NCBI GenBank assembly: GCA_002366565.1
Contig: DFBJ01000013.1
Coordinates: 496,001 to 560,000 of the forward strand
Direction of reading: 5' to 3'
Length of the DNA stretch: 64,000 bases
DNA from: Bacteriovoracaceae bacterium UBA3083
GTDB taxonomy: Bacteria > Bdellovibrionota > Bacteriovoracia > Bacteriovoracales > Bacteriovoracaceae
The notes under the pieces: model-generated
What the model saw: the letters and a program-made list of their open reading frames with translations, nothing else
What the model was told of the DNA's origin: nothing
The model's database searches: none
Shown: in pieces, positions 25,162 to 34,512 of the stretch
How the letters are laid out: every line of letters begins with the position of its first letter
How positions within the stretch are numbered: the stretch's first letter is position 1
Position numbers and translations under genes: made by a program

Positions 25162-26334
25162 TTACTTACAGTACTTAGAGACAACTTTCTCTAAGTACTT
25201 TTTAGGAATATTTGTACCATATTCTAAAGAGCACATTAAATTTCCCTTATCCCTCTCTAATTCATAATAAACAATCTCATCTCTTTTTAAGTCAAAGTAC
25301 TCTATATAACAGTCTCTAAAACCCAAAGAGTGACCAAACTCATGAGCGATTGTTTTTACTCTCTGTACACCCATAATGTTCTTATTAAGGTATATTGTGC
25401 TCATATTATCTAATTGAACTCGTGATAAACCTTCATCGACAAGCTCTAATCGAGCACCACTATTGCCAAGCTTATATTTAATTTCAATATCATTACTTTT
25501 CCAGTTTTCAGATATTGCATTCATCAGAGAGGCACTGTTTTCATTCTGATAAATTGGTATTGTAATCTCTTTTTTCTCTCCATTTACACATTCAATATCT
25601 AAAGGTGAATCTATCATTCCAAAGACTTCCCTATTAAAGTACTGTCTAGCCTTCTTAATAATTTCTTGAGTAAATTTATTTTCATCGTTATAGATAGTAG
25701 CTACATCATATTGAACACGACAGTAACTAACTCTATTAAAAAGAGAGCAGACACTAATTGTCTTCTCTCTTCTTTCTGAATCAGAGATAAGAACTCCTGA
25801 CATAATAGAGTTTTCACACTTATCACCACACATTGATGATTCCAATTCTATAAAATCATTAATTTCCTGATTATCATTATCAATTAAGTTGCTTAGGTGA
25901 CATTGATGAAACGACCACCGATTAAGATCTATTTTTAACTTCTGAAGTTTCCTTCTGATTTCTCTAATTTTTATAGTAGAAGTACTATTCTCAATACTTG
26001 TATTAATCTCTTCTTCTAAAGAAGATACTCTTTTTTCAAAAATATTTTTACTAAAGGCGACCTGCTCTATTTGAGACGGTCTAGCTTTATTTTTCAATTT
26101 GTGAAATCTTCGCTCTGATTTTTCTACAACTATTAACTTTAATTTCTTTTCTAGGCTTTGGATTTTAGTCTCTAATTCACTATTAGAATCAGTGCTACAG
26201 CTTTTAGATGACAACATAGTTTTGATATAAGCATTTGTATTATTTAGATCTGCTTCAGAGTTCTTTTTAACTCCACAAGAAGATAAAAGAGCTAAAATGA
26301 GTGATATTTTGAACAATGTCGAAAAATTAGACAC
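25162..26334 (-). CDS. Lipoprotein with matrixin-type zinc-protease motif
   Basis: 390 residues. The lipobox is LLSSC (Cys20). A coiled-coil region spans about 50-150 (repeated KIQSLEKKLKL-like heptads). Near residue 345 it has AHEFGHSLGFRD, the extended HExxHxxGxxD zinc site of metzincin/matrixin-type proteases, followed by Y-N-K-like loops and a methionine (N-L-M-C) that may be the Met-turn. It should act in the periplasm or at the outer membrane, possibly on proteins. Six or more cysteines in the middle (for example SSMCGDKCEN) suggest disulphides. It is not clearly linked to its neighbours. Confidence 0.7.
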   Translation of the reverse strand: MSNFSTLFKISLILALLSSCGVKKNSEADLNNTNAYIKTMLSSKSCSTDSNSELETKIQSLEKKLKLIVVEKSERRFHKLKNKARPSQIEQVAFSKNIFEKRVSSLEEEINTSIENSTSTIKIREIRRKLQKLKIDLNRWSFHQCHLSNLIDNDNQEINDFIELESSMCGDKCENSIMSGVLISDSERREKTISVCSLFNRVSYCRVQYDVATIYNDENKFTQEIIKKARQYFNREVFGMIDSPLDIECVNGEKKEITIPIYQNENSASLMNAISENWKSNDIEIKYKLGNSGARLELVDEGLSRVQLDNMSTIYLNKNIMGVQRVKTIAHEFGHSLGFRDCYIEYFDLKRDEIVYYELERDKGNLMCSLEYGTNIPKKYLEKVVSKYCK

Positions 26335-26408
26335 TAAACTCCCCTAAGTAGCTTAAATAGTAGAATAAATTAAATACTACTTAGGATAGTTCAATATATA
26401 TGCCAGTT

Positions 26409-27767
26409 TCATTTTTTATTCTTCTTTCTATTCTTCTTTCTTAGATATTTACCAAAGGCCTTCATAACTTTTACATGTGCTGGCGCTTGCGTGAATTTAT
26501 ATATGTACCAGGGAAGTGAAGGAACAAATTCATTAATAGAAGCAATCGTATACTTTCCATTAGCAATAGATCTAAACTCTAACCACCCCGTATCTTTCGT
26601 CTTAGAGAGTAAACCTCCAACAATATGAAATTTAACTCTGTCCAAAGGCTCGTGGTTATCCACTTTCTCTAAGATGAGTAGTGGTCGACAAATTCCTAAA
26701 ATTGAAAATTGAACTTGGTCTTTATCTTTCTTCGCTGTAATTAAAGACTGCATGTAGCGCGGAAGCCAATTTAGATACTCATCACATATTTCAGCTTCAT
26801 CTAATCTATCAGGGTTAGATAATCTTTGAATTGACCTTACCGTGTTTTCAAGGTGAGGCGCTCTTCTCTTTCTTATTTTTTTCTCTCGAGAAGATATCTT
26901 CTGTAACATACTATCGTAGCTTTTATATATTATAATAGATTCTATTTCCTTTGGAATACTAGGGCTAGGCAAATTACAAAGTAAACTATCAATGAGTGGT
27001 GAAACTAGTTCATAGTCGGTTTCTCCAAACAACTTAACCCAAAGTTTTGAGAAAGACGTATAATTAATAGGTACATGAAAAGTAAACAAACTCTTATTAA
27101 AATATGAGGATGTTTTCTTGATTAATTGTTCATAATTTATAGCTTCTCCATTAACGACATCAATTGTTTTATCTAGAAAATCTTCATTATTAATTGCAGT
27201 GCTAATAACATTTACTAGATCTTCAATAAAAATGACTTGTGTACTACTTTGTGTCCAATGAGGAAGAACCATTAAAGGTAAATTTTTAACCAAATTTCTC
27301 AAGATTTCAAAAGATGATCCTCCTTCTCCAACAACCATCCCGGCCCTAAATACAGTTACCGGAATACCTGTATCCTTCAGGACATCTTCAACTTCTTTGC
27401 GACTCTCCAAGTGTTCACTCATCCCGTGACTTGGAACAAGCCCTCCTAAATATATTATTTGCTTAACACCACAATGAACGCAAGACTTTGCAAAATTATC
27501 AGCGAGTAAAAGGTCAGTATCCCTAAAGCTACCTTGAAATAATTTTGAAGATGGAAGCATTGAATGTACGAGATAAATTGCGACATCACTTCCTTGCAGT
27601 GATTTTAATGTACTTTGAAATGAAAAAAGATCTGTTTCTCGCCATTCGACATTATCATGGCTTTCTTTTGAAGAGCGACTCAATCCAACAATCTTATGAC
27701 TAAGCTTTATCTTTTCGATTAGGTTTCGACCTACAAATCCAGAAGCTCCAGCAACGGTTATTATCAT
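26409..27767 (-). CDS. NAD(P)-binding SDR-family protein
   Basis: 452 residues. The N-terminus is a Rossmann fold of the atypical SDR type: TVAGASGFVGRNL (GxxGxxG) at 4-16, then V-A-I-Y-L-V-H-S near 78 and Y-L-G-G-L-V-P in place of an S-x-x-x-Y-x-x-x-K active site. That resembles complex I assembly/NmrA-like reductases. The C-terminal 150 residues (from about 300) are DUF2867-like: basic, with W-L-E-F-R-S and P-W-Y-I-Y-K-F-T. The substrate is unknown. It stands between the protease lipoprotein and the hpf terminator. Confidence 0.75.
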   Translation of the reverse strand: MIITVAGASGFVGRNLIEKIKLSHKIVGLSRSSKESHDNVEWRETDLFSFQSTLKSLQGSDVAIYLVHSMLPSSKLFQGSFRDTDLLLADNFAKSCVHCGVKQIIYLGGLVPSHGMSEHLESRKEVEDVLKDTGIPVTVFRAGMVVGEGGSSFEILRNLVKNLPLMVLPHWTQSSTQVIFIEDLVNVISTAINNEDFLDKTIDVVNGEAINYEQLIKKTSSYFNKSLFTFHVPINYTSFSKLWVKLFGETDYELVSPLIDSLLCNLPSPSIPKEIESIIIYKSYDSMLQKISSREKKIRKRRAPHLENTVRSIQRLSNPDRLDEAEICDEYLNWLPRYMQSLITAKKDKDQVQFSILGICRPLLILEKVDNHEPLDRVKFHIVGGLLSKTKDTGWLEFRSIANGKYTIASINEFVPSLPWYIYKFTQAPAHVKVMKAFGKYLRKKNRKKNKK

Positions 27768-27822
27768 GACAACTCCTCGCTATACTTAAGAAGAAACGAT
27801 TTTAGTTGAAGATATTTTCTAT

Positions 27823-27850
27823 AAAAAAGCCCCCAATTCAGGGGGCGTTT
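27823..27850 (-). terminator. Terminator of the lptCA-lptB-rpoN-hpf operon
   Basis: GCCCCC (27829-27834), loop AATTCA, GGGGGC (27841-27846). On the minus strand it is followed by six U, about 25 bases past the hpf stop. The plus-strand side also has a short U-run, so weak bidirectional action is possible. Confidence 0.9.
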
Positions 27851-27872
27851 TGTATTACTATTTATTTTTTTA

Positions 27873-28241
27873 TTATGCGACGTAATCTTCGTCGTACTCA
27901 GCCCATGCCATTTCAGGGTCAATGATTTGCATCTCCCTAACAGCTTGTCTGTGCTTACTATTTTTCCACTTACCTTTCTTTTTCTGTAATTGCTTCTCTA
28001 ACTTATCAACAACAACGTCAATAGTCTTATAGAGGCTATCAGAGTGTCCTGCTGCATGATAATGGAACGTAGGTCCGCCAAGATCTACTTCTGCGTAGTG
28101 ATTTCCTTCTTTCACGTAACAGCTCCACTTCAGATTAATTTCTCCGTCAATAAACTTCTTAAGTTTAGCTGACTTTTCATGAATTCTATCATCAAGTGCT
28201 TGTGTGTGCTCTAAATGAAGAAATGTGATAGTCACTTTCAT
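27873..28241 (-). CDS. hpf: Ribosome hibernation-promoting factor
   Basis: 122 residues, the short HPF/YfiA form. It binds the 30S decoding region in stationary or stressed cells. The S30AE domain covers almost the whole protein: KVTITFLHLEHTQALDDRI, the H-Y-A-E-V-D-L strand, H-Y-H-A-A-G-H-S-D-S-L-Y-K-T-I-D and V-V-D-K-L-E-K-Q-L-Q-K-K-K-G-K basic helix. The acidic tail is about 20 residues. It directly follows rpoN, the order seen across proteobacteria. Confidence 0.93.
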   Translation of the reverse strand: MKVTITFLHLEHTQALDDRIHEKSAKLKKFIDGEINLKWSCYVKEGNHYAEVDLGGPTFHYHAAGHSDSLYKTIDVVVDKLEKQLQKKKGKWKNSKHRQAVREMQIIDPEMAWAEYDEDYVA

Positions 28242-28310
28242 AAACGTCCTACTCCTGTCGTTATATTTTCTTACACTTTGTTAGTGTATGAAACTTATCG
28301 TAATAAATTA

Positions 28311-29783
28311 TTAAGATTTTACCTTTCTTTTCGAAGAAGACTCAATTCCTAACATCTCTCGGTACTTAGCTACTGTTCTTCTAGCAACCTTAACGTCTTC
28401 ACGACTTAAAAGGTCAGCTATTTTCTGATCAGAAAGTGGCTTTTTTGGACTTTCATTAGCAACTAGTTCTTTAATCTTTAGTTTAAGAACTTCACTGGAA
28501 ATATCATCTCCACCATTCTTTCCACCAATACCAGTATTGAAAAAATACTTAAGTTCAAATAATCCAATAGGAGTATGCATATACTTATTTGTTGTAACTC
28601 TTGATACCGTTGATTCATGCATTCCAATTTCATTGGCCACATCTTTTAGAATCATAGGCTTTAAATACTTAGGTCCTTTTTTAAAGAACTCTTGTTGTTG
28701 TTTTACGATTGCTTTTGAAACTTTATAGATTGTTTGCTGTCTAGTCTGTATAGACTTTAAAAGCCACTTTGCAGACTTAAGCTTATCTAATACATATTCA
28801 CTTGCTTCGTTCTTCTCACCTTTTGCTGTTGATAGTAACTCTTGGTAAAGTTTTGAGATTCTAAGGCGAGGAATTCCCTCATCATTAACTTGAACAACAA
28901 ACTCTCCGCCTACATCTACAACATAAATATCAGGAGTAATATAGTGAGTGTCTTGATCTGCGATCAATCGACCAGGCTTTGGGTGAAACTGATGAAGTAG
29001 CGTAGCTGTCTCCATTATTATTTCAGTTGAAGCACCTGTTTCTTTACTTATTTTAGTGAAGTCTTTTCTATGAAGATCTTCTAAGTGAAAACTAATAATT
29101 TTTTCTAATAATGGAGATCTCTCCTCTGCAATTCTGGCCTGAGCTAATAGACAGTCAGTTAAATTTGCAGCACCACAACCTACAGGATCAAACCTCTGAA
29201 CCATTTCAAAAACATCAAAGGCATGATCCCTATCTAGTTCTGTTTTAGAAATAATTTCATCGTAAGAAACACCAAGATACCCATCATCATTTATGTTATG
29301 AATGATTTCTATTCCTAAATCTAACTCTTGGTCAGTAAGTTCTTCCATTCTCAGTTGCCACTCTAGATGATCAGCAAGAGACTTTCCTTTAGAAATAATA
29401 TTTTCGTAGTTTGGTGTATCGTCGCTTGAAGCGGGACCAACCATTGAAGGTGTTGAAGAAGAGTTGTTGTATGTTTCAACATACTTCTGCCAGTCAAAAT
29501 CATCATCTTTAGCTATAACTGGGCTTTCATCAAAGTTTTCACTTTTAGCCTCAGCGCCCTGACTCTCTAATTTTTCAACATTGTAATCGTCTTCAGATTT
29601 TTTATCAGGTGATTCATTTCCATTGCCAAATTCTTCTAGCATTGGATTCTCAACCATCTCTTCGGCAATAACAGAAGTCATCTCAAGGTGAGTTAAAGTC
29701 AAGAGTTTGATAGCCTGCTGCAATTGCGGCGTCATCATCAAGTTTTGAGATTGCTTAAGACTTTGTGAGATCTTAATTGCCAT
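28311..29783 (-). CDS. rpoN: RNA polymerase sigma-54 factor
   Basis: 490 residues. Region I (SLKQSQNLMMTPQLQQAIKLLTL) binds enhancer activators, region II is acidic and variable (about 50-115), the core-binding domain follows, then the helix-turn-helix (HESTVSRVTTNKYMHTPIG) and the RpoN box ARRTVAKYRE near 470, which reads the -24 element. It directs activator-dependent transcription. It is placed between lptB and hpf as in many proteobacteria. I found no convincing -24/-12 promoter within the window. Confidence 0.96.
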   Translation of the reverse strand: MAIKISQSLKQSQNLMMTPQLQQAIKLLTLTHLEMTSVIAEEMVENPMLEEFGNGNESPDKKSEDDYNVEKLESQGAEAKSENFDESPVIAKDDDFDWQKYVETYNNSSSTPSMVGPASSDDTPNYENIISKGKSLADHLEWQLRMEELTDQELDLGIEIIHNINDDGYLGVSYDEIISKTELDRDHAFDVFEMVQRFDPVGCGAANLTDCLLAQARIAEERSPLLEKIISFHLEDLHRKDFTKISKETGASTEIIMETATLLHQFHPKPGRLIADQDTHYITPDIYVVDVGGEFVVQVNDEGIPRLRISKLYQELLSTAKGEKNEASEYVLDKLKSAKWLLKSIQTRQQTIYKVSKAIVKQQQEFFKKGPKYLKPMILKDVANEIGMHESTVSRVTTNKYMHTPIGLFELKYFFNTGIGGKNGGDDISSEVLKLKIKELVANESPKKPLSDQKIADLLSREDVKVARRTVAKYREMLGIESSSKRKVKS

Positions 29784-29820
29784 AGTTCCACCTTTATTTG
29801 TTTAAAAGATGGGTGACATT

Positions 29821-30552
29821 TTACATCTTAAATTCGTCACCCAAATAGAACTTCCGTGCTCTTTCATTATTTACAATTTCATCCGGAGTTCCACTTACTA
29901 GTAGTTCACCGCTATTCATTATGTATGCCCTATCAACAATACCTAAGGTTTCCCTTACATTGTGGTCTGTGATTAAGACTCCAATATTTCTATTCTTTAA
30001 ACTACGAATCACTCCCTGAATGTCACTTACCGCAAGCGGATCAACACCAGCAAAGGGCTCATCGAGGAGAACAAATCTAGGCTCTAACGCCAACGCTCTC
30101 GCAATCTCAACCCTTCTTCTTTCTCCACCTGATAATGATGAACCTAGAGATTTTCTAATATGCCCTAGTCCAAAATCTTCAAGTAAAGATTCGAGTAGAT
30201 TCTGCCTTTTTATTTTAGGCAATTTTCTATTCTCTAAAACAGCATAGATATTCTCTTCTACTGTTAAATCTCTAAATACCGAAGCTTCCTGCGGTAAGTA
30301 GCCAACTCCCTTAAGAGCTCTAATATGAATTGGATACTCAGTTAAGTCCGATCCAGAAAGTTCGATCTTTCCTTCATCAGCTCTTACAAGTCCTACAATC
30401 ATATAAAATGATGTAGTTTTTCCAGCTCCATTAGGTCCTAAGAGACCGACAACTTCACCTTGCTCTACTCTAAGACTTACATCTTTTACAACTGTTCTTC
30501 CCGAGTAGGTTTTCTTGAGGTTGGTGGCCTCTAGAAAGCTTTTTTCTTCCAT
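29821..30552 (-). CDS. lptB: Lipopolysaccharide export ATP-binding protein LptB
   Basis: 243 residues. LptB is the ATPase of the LptB2FGC transporter that extracts lipopolysaccharide from the inner membrane. Walker A GPNGAGKTT is at 39-47, the Q-loop is YLPQEASVF, the signature LSGGERRRVEIARAL near 142, Walker B VLLDEPFAGVDP, and the switch histidine in ITDHNVRETL. The gene begins three bases after the lptC/lptA fusion. lptF and lptG are not in the window. Confidence 0.96.
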   Translation of the reverse strand: MEEKSFLEATNLKKTYSGRTVVKDVSLRVEQGEVVGLLGPNGAGKTTSFYMIVGLVRADEGKIELSGSDLTEYPIHIRALKGVGYLPQEASVFRDLTVEENIYAVLENRKLPKIKRQNLLESLLEDFGLGHIRKSLGSSLSGGERRRVEIARALALEPRFVLLDEPFAGVDPLAVSDIQGVIRSLKNRNIGVLITDHNVRETLGIVDRAYIMNSGELLVSGTPDEIVNNERARKFYLGDEFKM

Positions 30553-30555
30553 AAA

Positions 30556-31563
30556 TTACCTTAATATAAAATTAGTGTTCGCATCATCTACTTCAACAAC
30601 TTCGTTATTCTCACGGAGCACTATTTTATTTCCAGTAATTACATCGTTTTGTTGAAAAACTTTTGGGTAGCCAGTAAGAATAATTTTACTCTCACTCATC
30701 ATACCCTCTAGTTTTTCTCCAAAAGCACGTCTTTCAAAGGAGGAAACACGACCATCCTTTTCCAGTTTTACTTTCTCTACAACCTTCACATCGTCATAAA
30801 GAACGAAATACTTGAGCTTTTTGTTATAGTTCTCAAGGAATATTTCTCCGCGGTGAGAATCCGCTTTAAGTTGTTGTTTTTCTAGGTGAACATCTTCAAG
30901 TAAATCTATTTGAAGACTCACCATATCTACATCTACTTGCTGTGCTTTAAAGCGAATATTCTCTTCGTAAACACGCTTTCTTTTAATTAGTCCTCTAACA
31001 TCACCTTCATAGCGACTTTTATCCTTTGATGGCCAAGTCACAGCACTATTAGACCAAACACGAATATCCTCTTTGCTTTTACCGTCCACTGAAACACTTG
31101 TTGTTTTTACATTTCCATTAGAGACAATTTCATCTTTATCCATAAAGTATGTTGTCTTATCTGCAACGAGTGTTGAAGTTTCTAAGTTAAACTGAACTTC
31201 GTTTTCAAATATGATTTGATTTTCTTGCCTGAAGAGAAACCCTTTTCTTGCCTGATATTGAACAGGTTCTCCATTACCTGTGAAGGCAACTCCTTGAGGT
31301 TCAGTAAACAGAGACTTTCCAGAAGCCGAATTCATAGATAATTCTTTAGCATCAAGGTGAAGAACTGGTTTTTCATCCTTAACCCTGTAGAATGACACAT
31401 CTTGGAAGTAACTTTCTTCATCGTAGCTCTGAGAATCATCTTCAGCTTGGTTTTTAAGAGCAGATGATCTCTTCCACTCCACACTTTCACCCCAAATTGT
31501 AATGAAACCTAAACAGAGCAGGAAACCGAAGAAAATGAATGACTTTTTTAAACTATTAAGCAA
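30556..31563 (-). CDS. LptC-LptA fusion, lipopolysaccharide transport bridge
   Basis: 335 residues, about the sum of LptC (190) and LptA (170). A single N-terminal membrane helix (SFIFFGFLLCLGFITIW) is followed by an LptC-type domain (VSFYRVKDEKPVLHLDAKELSMN, VQFNLETSTLVADKTTYFM) and a second half like LptA/OstA (SRYEGDVRGL, FKAQQVDVDMVSLQIDLLEDVHL, KIILTGYPKVFQQNDVITGNKI). Both families share the beta-jellyroll that carries lipopolysaccharide across the periplasm. No separate lptA lies between this gene and lptB, where it normally stands. The fusion call is inference from repeat structure and order. Confidence 0.75.
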   Translation of the reverse strand: MLNSLKKSFIFFGFLLCLGFITIWGESVEWKRSSALKNQAEDDSQSYDEESYFQDVSFYRVKDEKPVLHLDAKELSMNSASGKSLFTEPQGVAFTGNGEPVQYQARKGFLFRQENQIIFENEVQFNLETSTLVADKTTYFMDKDEIVSNGNVKTTSVSVDGKSKEDIRVWSNSAVTWPSKDKSRYEGDVRGLIKRKRVYEENIRFKAQQVDVDMVSLQIDLLEDVHLEKQQLKADSHRGEIFLENYNKKLKYFVLYDDVKVVEKVKLEKDGRVSSFERRAFGEKLEGMMSESKIILTGYPKVFQQNDVITGNKIVLRENNEVVEVDDANTNFILR

Positions 31564-31589
31564 ATTACGCTCCGCGACTTTAAAAGAAG

Positions 31590-31618
31590 ATTATATCACT
31601 CTTAACACTTGCTGGCAT
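31590..31618 (-). promoter_or_regulatory. Sigma-70-type promoter of the lptCA-lptB-rpoN-hpf operon
   Basis: On the minus strand ATGCCA (31613-31618) and a perfect TATAAT (31590-31595) are separated by 17 bases. The leader would be about 20 bases. Confidence 0.5.
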
Positions 31619-31766
31619 ATACCTAAGTATAGTCTCGTTTTTTCCATTATTTTTCAATAACTTATTAAGATCATAAGGAATTACCTATAGGTTTTATTTT
31701 ACGATCAAATTGCCCCTATGATAGTCTTGCCCCCATACAATTAGCTATTTTATCAGGGAATTTGCA

Positions 31767-34454
31767 TTGTCCACACAAACATTAGACACCTTGAACGAAA
31801 TTATCAATCATGGAGTAAAACTCACTCCAATGATGGTTCAATTCTACGACATCAAAAAAGAATATTCTGAACACCTTGTTCTCTTTAGAATGGGAGATTT
31901 CTATGAAGTCTTTTTTGATGATGCAAAGAAAGCATCAAAGCTTCTAAATATAACTCTCACACAGCGTGGAAAATTAGGTGACTTCCCTATTCCAATGGCA
32001 GGTATTCCTCATCATGCTGCTGCAGTATATATAGATAAGCTAAGTGCTTTTGGAATTAAGGTTGCAATTTGTGAACAAATTGAAGATCCAAAAGAGGCAA
32101 AAGGTATTGTTAAAAGAGCTGTTGTTCAAGTCGTCTCTCCAGGTCTTCCTTACGACCTAGAAAAAGCAGACTCAACAGATCACAAGTACATTGCATCAGC
32201 AGTAAGAGTTGATGACACTTACTACCTAGCAGCAATTGATTTCACTACAGGTGAATTTAGTGGTCATAAACTAACAGGAACAGAAGACTTCTTAGACAAA
32301 CTAAGAATGCTTGCTCCTAAAGAGTTTATCTGTGCAATGGGAGAATGGGACGACTTAAAAGAACTAGACACATTACTTGGTGCTCTTGGAGTTTTAAAAA
32401 CTCATCTCTCTAAAGAGTACTTTGAAGAAAAATATACTGAAATATATATTGAAAAGCTTATACCTTCATATAAAAGAGATAAGGTCATCTCAACAAGCCA
32501 TGAAATACTCTCCCCTATTGGAGCTCTTTCTTACTACATATGTTCAACTCAAACTACTGAGACATTTTGTCATATAAGACCATTTAAAATGGTTAGTGAA
32601 AAAGGGCATATGAGAGTAACAGCTCCAACTTTAATTGGGCTAGAGATACTTCCAAAGTCGAGAGAGACTTATAAAGATTCTTTACTAGGTTTTCTAGATA
32701 AAACTAAGACAGCAATGGGTTCTAGGAACTTAAAACAAGTATTCATTAACCCTTTAAATGATCTAACTGAAATTGAACAAAGACAGAACTTCATAAGTTA
32801 CTTTATCGAAGAAATTGATACTTTATCTGATGTAAGAGAAAAGTTAAGTGACGTAAGAGATCTTGAAAGAATTATGGCCAAGGTTTCAACAAATAAGTCG
32901 ACTGCCGGAGATTTAATAAATCTATCAAGAGCAGTTAGAACATATGAAAACTTAAAGGAAGTCTTTTCTAATGAGTCTGCAAGTTTTCTAGTTACTTTAA
33001 AAAAGAAAGAGCTTTCAGAACTAAAGAGCTTGGCCAAAAGAATTGAAGAAACAATTAATGATGAGATTGGAGCTGCATTAGACAAAGGTAACCTCATAAA
33101 AGAAGGCTGTGACCAAGAAAGAGACCGTCTTGCTAAGATGAGTACAAATACAGCGAATGAACTTTTAGAGCTTGAAGCTCGTTATAGAGAAGAGACAGGA
33201 ATTCCCAAATTAAGAGTCAAATCAAATAACGTTGCAGGATACTTTATTGAAGTATCTAAAACACATACGAATAAAGTTCCTGAAAACTTCAAGAGAAGAC
33301 AAACACTTGTTAACTCAGAAAGATATACCACAGAAGAACTAACAGCATTTGAAAAAGAAATTTACTCAGCAAAAGAAAAGCTAGAAAGACTAGAGAAAGA
33401 AATTTTCAAAGGTCTTATTACAGAAGTTGCTGAAAAGAATAATGCCATAATGATGCTTTCTAAATCTATTGGACTCTTAGATGTATTCCAAAGTTTTGCA
33501 TGGGTTGCAAATCAAGAAGAATTCATTAGACCAGAAATGAAAGAAAATAAAAAACTTTCAAATCTAGAAGGTGCTTGGCATCCACTTATAAAGTCTATTA
33601 TCAAAGATCAATTTGTTGCTCACGATCTAAAACTTGATGAAGAATGTTTCTTTGGTTTAATTACAGGTCCAAACATGGCCGGTAAGACGACAGTAATGAG
33701 AGAAGTTGCAATTATTCAACTTCTTGCGCAAGTTGGCTCTTTTGTTCCTGCTGAAAAAGCAGAAATAGGTCTATGTGATTACTTATTTAGTAGACTTGGT
33801 GCTAGTGACGATATCCTTAAAGGACAATCGACATTTATGGTTGAGATGGCAGAGACTGCAGAGATCTTAAGACATGCTACAGACAAGTCACTTATTATTT
33901 TAGATGAGGTTGGTAGAGGTACTTCTACATATGATGGTCTTAGTATTGCTTGGTCATTAGTTGAGCACTTTGTTAATAAGACAAAGGCACTAACTTTATT
34001 TGCAACACATTACCATGAGCTTATTGATATTGTTGATCAGCTTCCTGGTGCAAAGAATTTAACAGTTGAAACTTTTAATAAAGATGGCAACGTTCAGTTT
34101 CTTTATAGACTTATAGAAGAAGGTGCATCACAAAGTTTTGGTATTTATGTTGCCAAGCTTGCAGGTCTTCCAAAGTCTATACTAGATCGATCTGCTCATC
34201 TTCTAAAAGGACTAGAGCACGACAATCATCAAGATAGTAAACCTATTGCTCCTGTAGAAATCTCTACAGCGAGTACCAGTTTAATTGATTCTCAATTAAG
34301 CTTCTTTGGTGAACCAGAAGTTAAAGTTGAAAAAGAGATTCCAGAACATCTTCAAAAGTTAGAATTAAATTTAAATGAAGTTGATGTAATGAATATGACT
34401 CCACTCCAGGCATTAAACAAGCTAAGTGAACTCAAAGAATCAATTAGACAATAG
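31767..34454 (+). CDS. mutS: DNA mismatch repair protein MutS
   Basis: 895 residues from a TTG start with AGGGA seven bases upstream. MutS recognises mismatches and small loops and recruits MutL. The mismatch-reading Phe-x-Glu motif is in LFRMGDFYEVFF near residue 42. The lever/clamp region follows, then the ABC-type ATPase with Walker A GPNMAGKTT near 633, STFMVEMAETA, D-E-V-G-R-G-T-S-T and the ATHYHEL switch. The end (ALNKLSELKESIR) is the usual tetramerisation tail. mutL is not nearby. It starts a plus-strand run but has a 55-base gap to the next gene. Confidence 0.96.
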   Translation: MSTQTLDTLNEIINHGVKLTPMMVQFYDIKKEYSEHLVLFRMGDFYEVFFDDAKKASKLLNITLTQRGKLGDFPIPMAGIPHHAAAVYIDKLSAFGIKVAICEQIEDPKEAKGIVKRAVVQVVSPGLPYDLEKADSTDHKYIASAVRVDDTYYLAAIDFTTGEFSGHKLTGTEDFLDKLRMLAPKEFICAMGEWDDLKELDTLLGALGVLKTHLSKEYFEEKYTEIYIEKLIPSYKRDKVISTSHEILSPIGALSYYICSTQTTETFCHIRPFKMVSEKGHMRVTAPTLIGLEILPKSRETYKDSLLGFLDKTKTAMGSRNLKQVFINPLNDLTEIEQRQNFISYFIEEIDTLSDVREKLSDVRDLERIMAKVSTNKSTAGDLINLSRAVRTYENLKEVFSNESASFLVTLKKKELSELKSLAKRIEETINDEIGAALDKGNLIKEGCDQERDRLAKMSTNTANELLELEARYREETGIPKLRVKSNNVAGYFIEVSKTHTNKVPENFKRRQTLVNSERYTTEELTAFEKEIYSAKEKLERLEKEIFKGLITEVAEKNNAIMMLSKSIGLLDVFQSFAWVANQEEFIRPEMKENKKLSNLEGAWHPLIKSIIKDQFVAHDLKLDEECFFGLITGPNMAGKTTVMREVAIIQLLAQVGSFVPAEKAEIGLCDYLFSRLGASDDILKGQSTFMVEMAETAEILRHATDKSLIILDEVGRGTSTYDGLSIAWSLVEHFVNKTKALTLFATHYHELIDIVDQLPGAKNLTVETFNKDGNVQFLYRLIEEGASQSFGIYVAKLAGLPKSILDRSAHLLKGLEHDNHQDSKPIAPVEISTASTSLIDSQLSFFGEPEVKVEKEIPEHLQKLELNLNEVDVMNMTPLQALNKLSELKESIRQ

Positions 34455-34484
34455 TTTCCCTCAACTATAAAAAACTAATACTTT

Positions 34485-34512
34485 CATAACTTACTCCGAC
34501 GAGTAGGTTATG
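34485..34512 (+). promoter_or_regulatory. Hairpin covering the start codon of the L,D-transpeptidase gene
   Basis: CATAACTTACTC (34485-34496), loop CGAC, GAGTAGGTTATG (34501-34512) pair over 12 positions with a single G-U wobble. The right arm includes the AGG that would serve as ribosome site and the ATG at 34510-34512. There is no U-run after it, so it is not a terminator of mutS. It should hold translation initiation closed until melted or remodelled. Confidence 0.7.
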
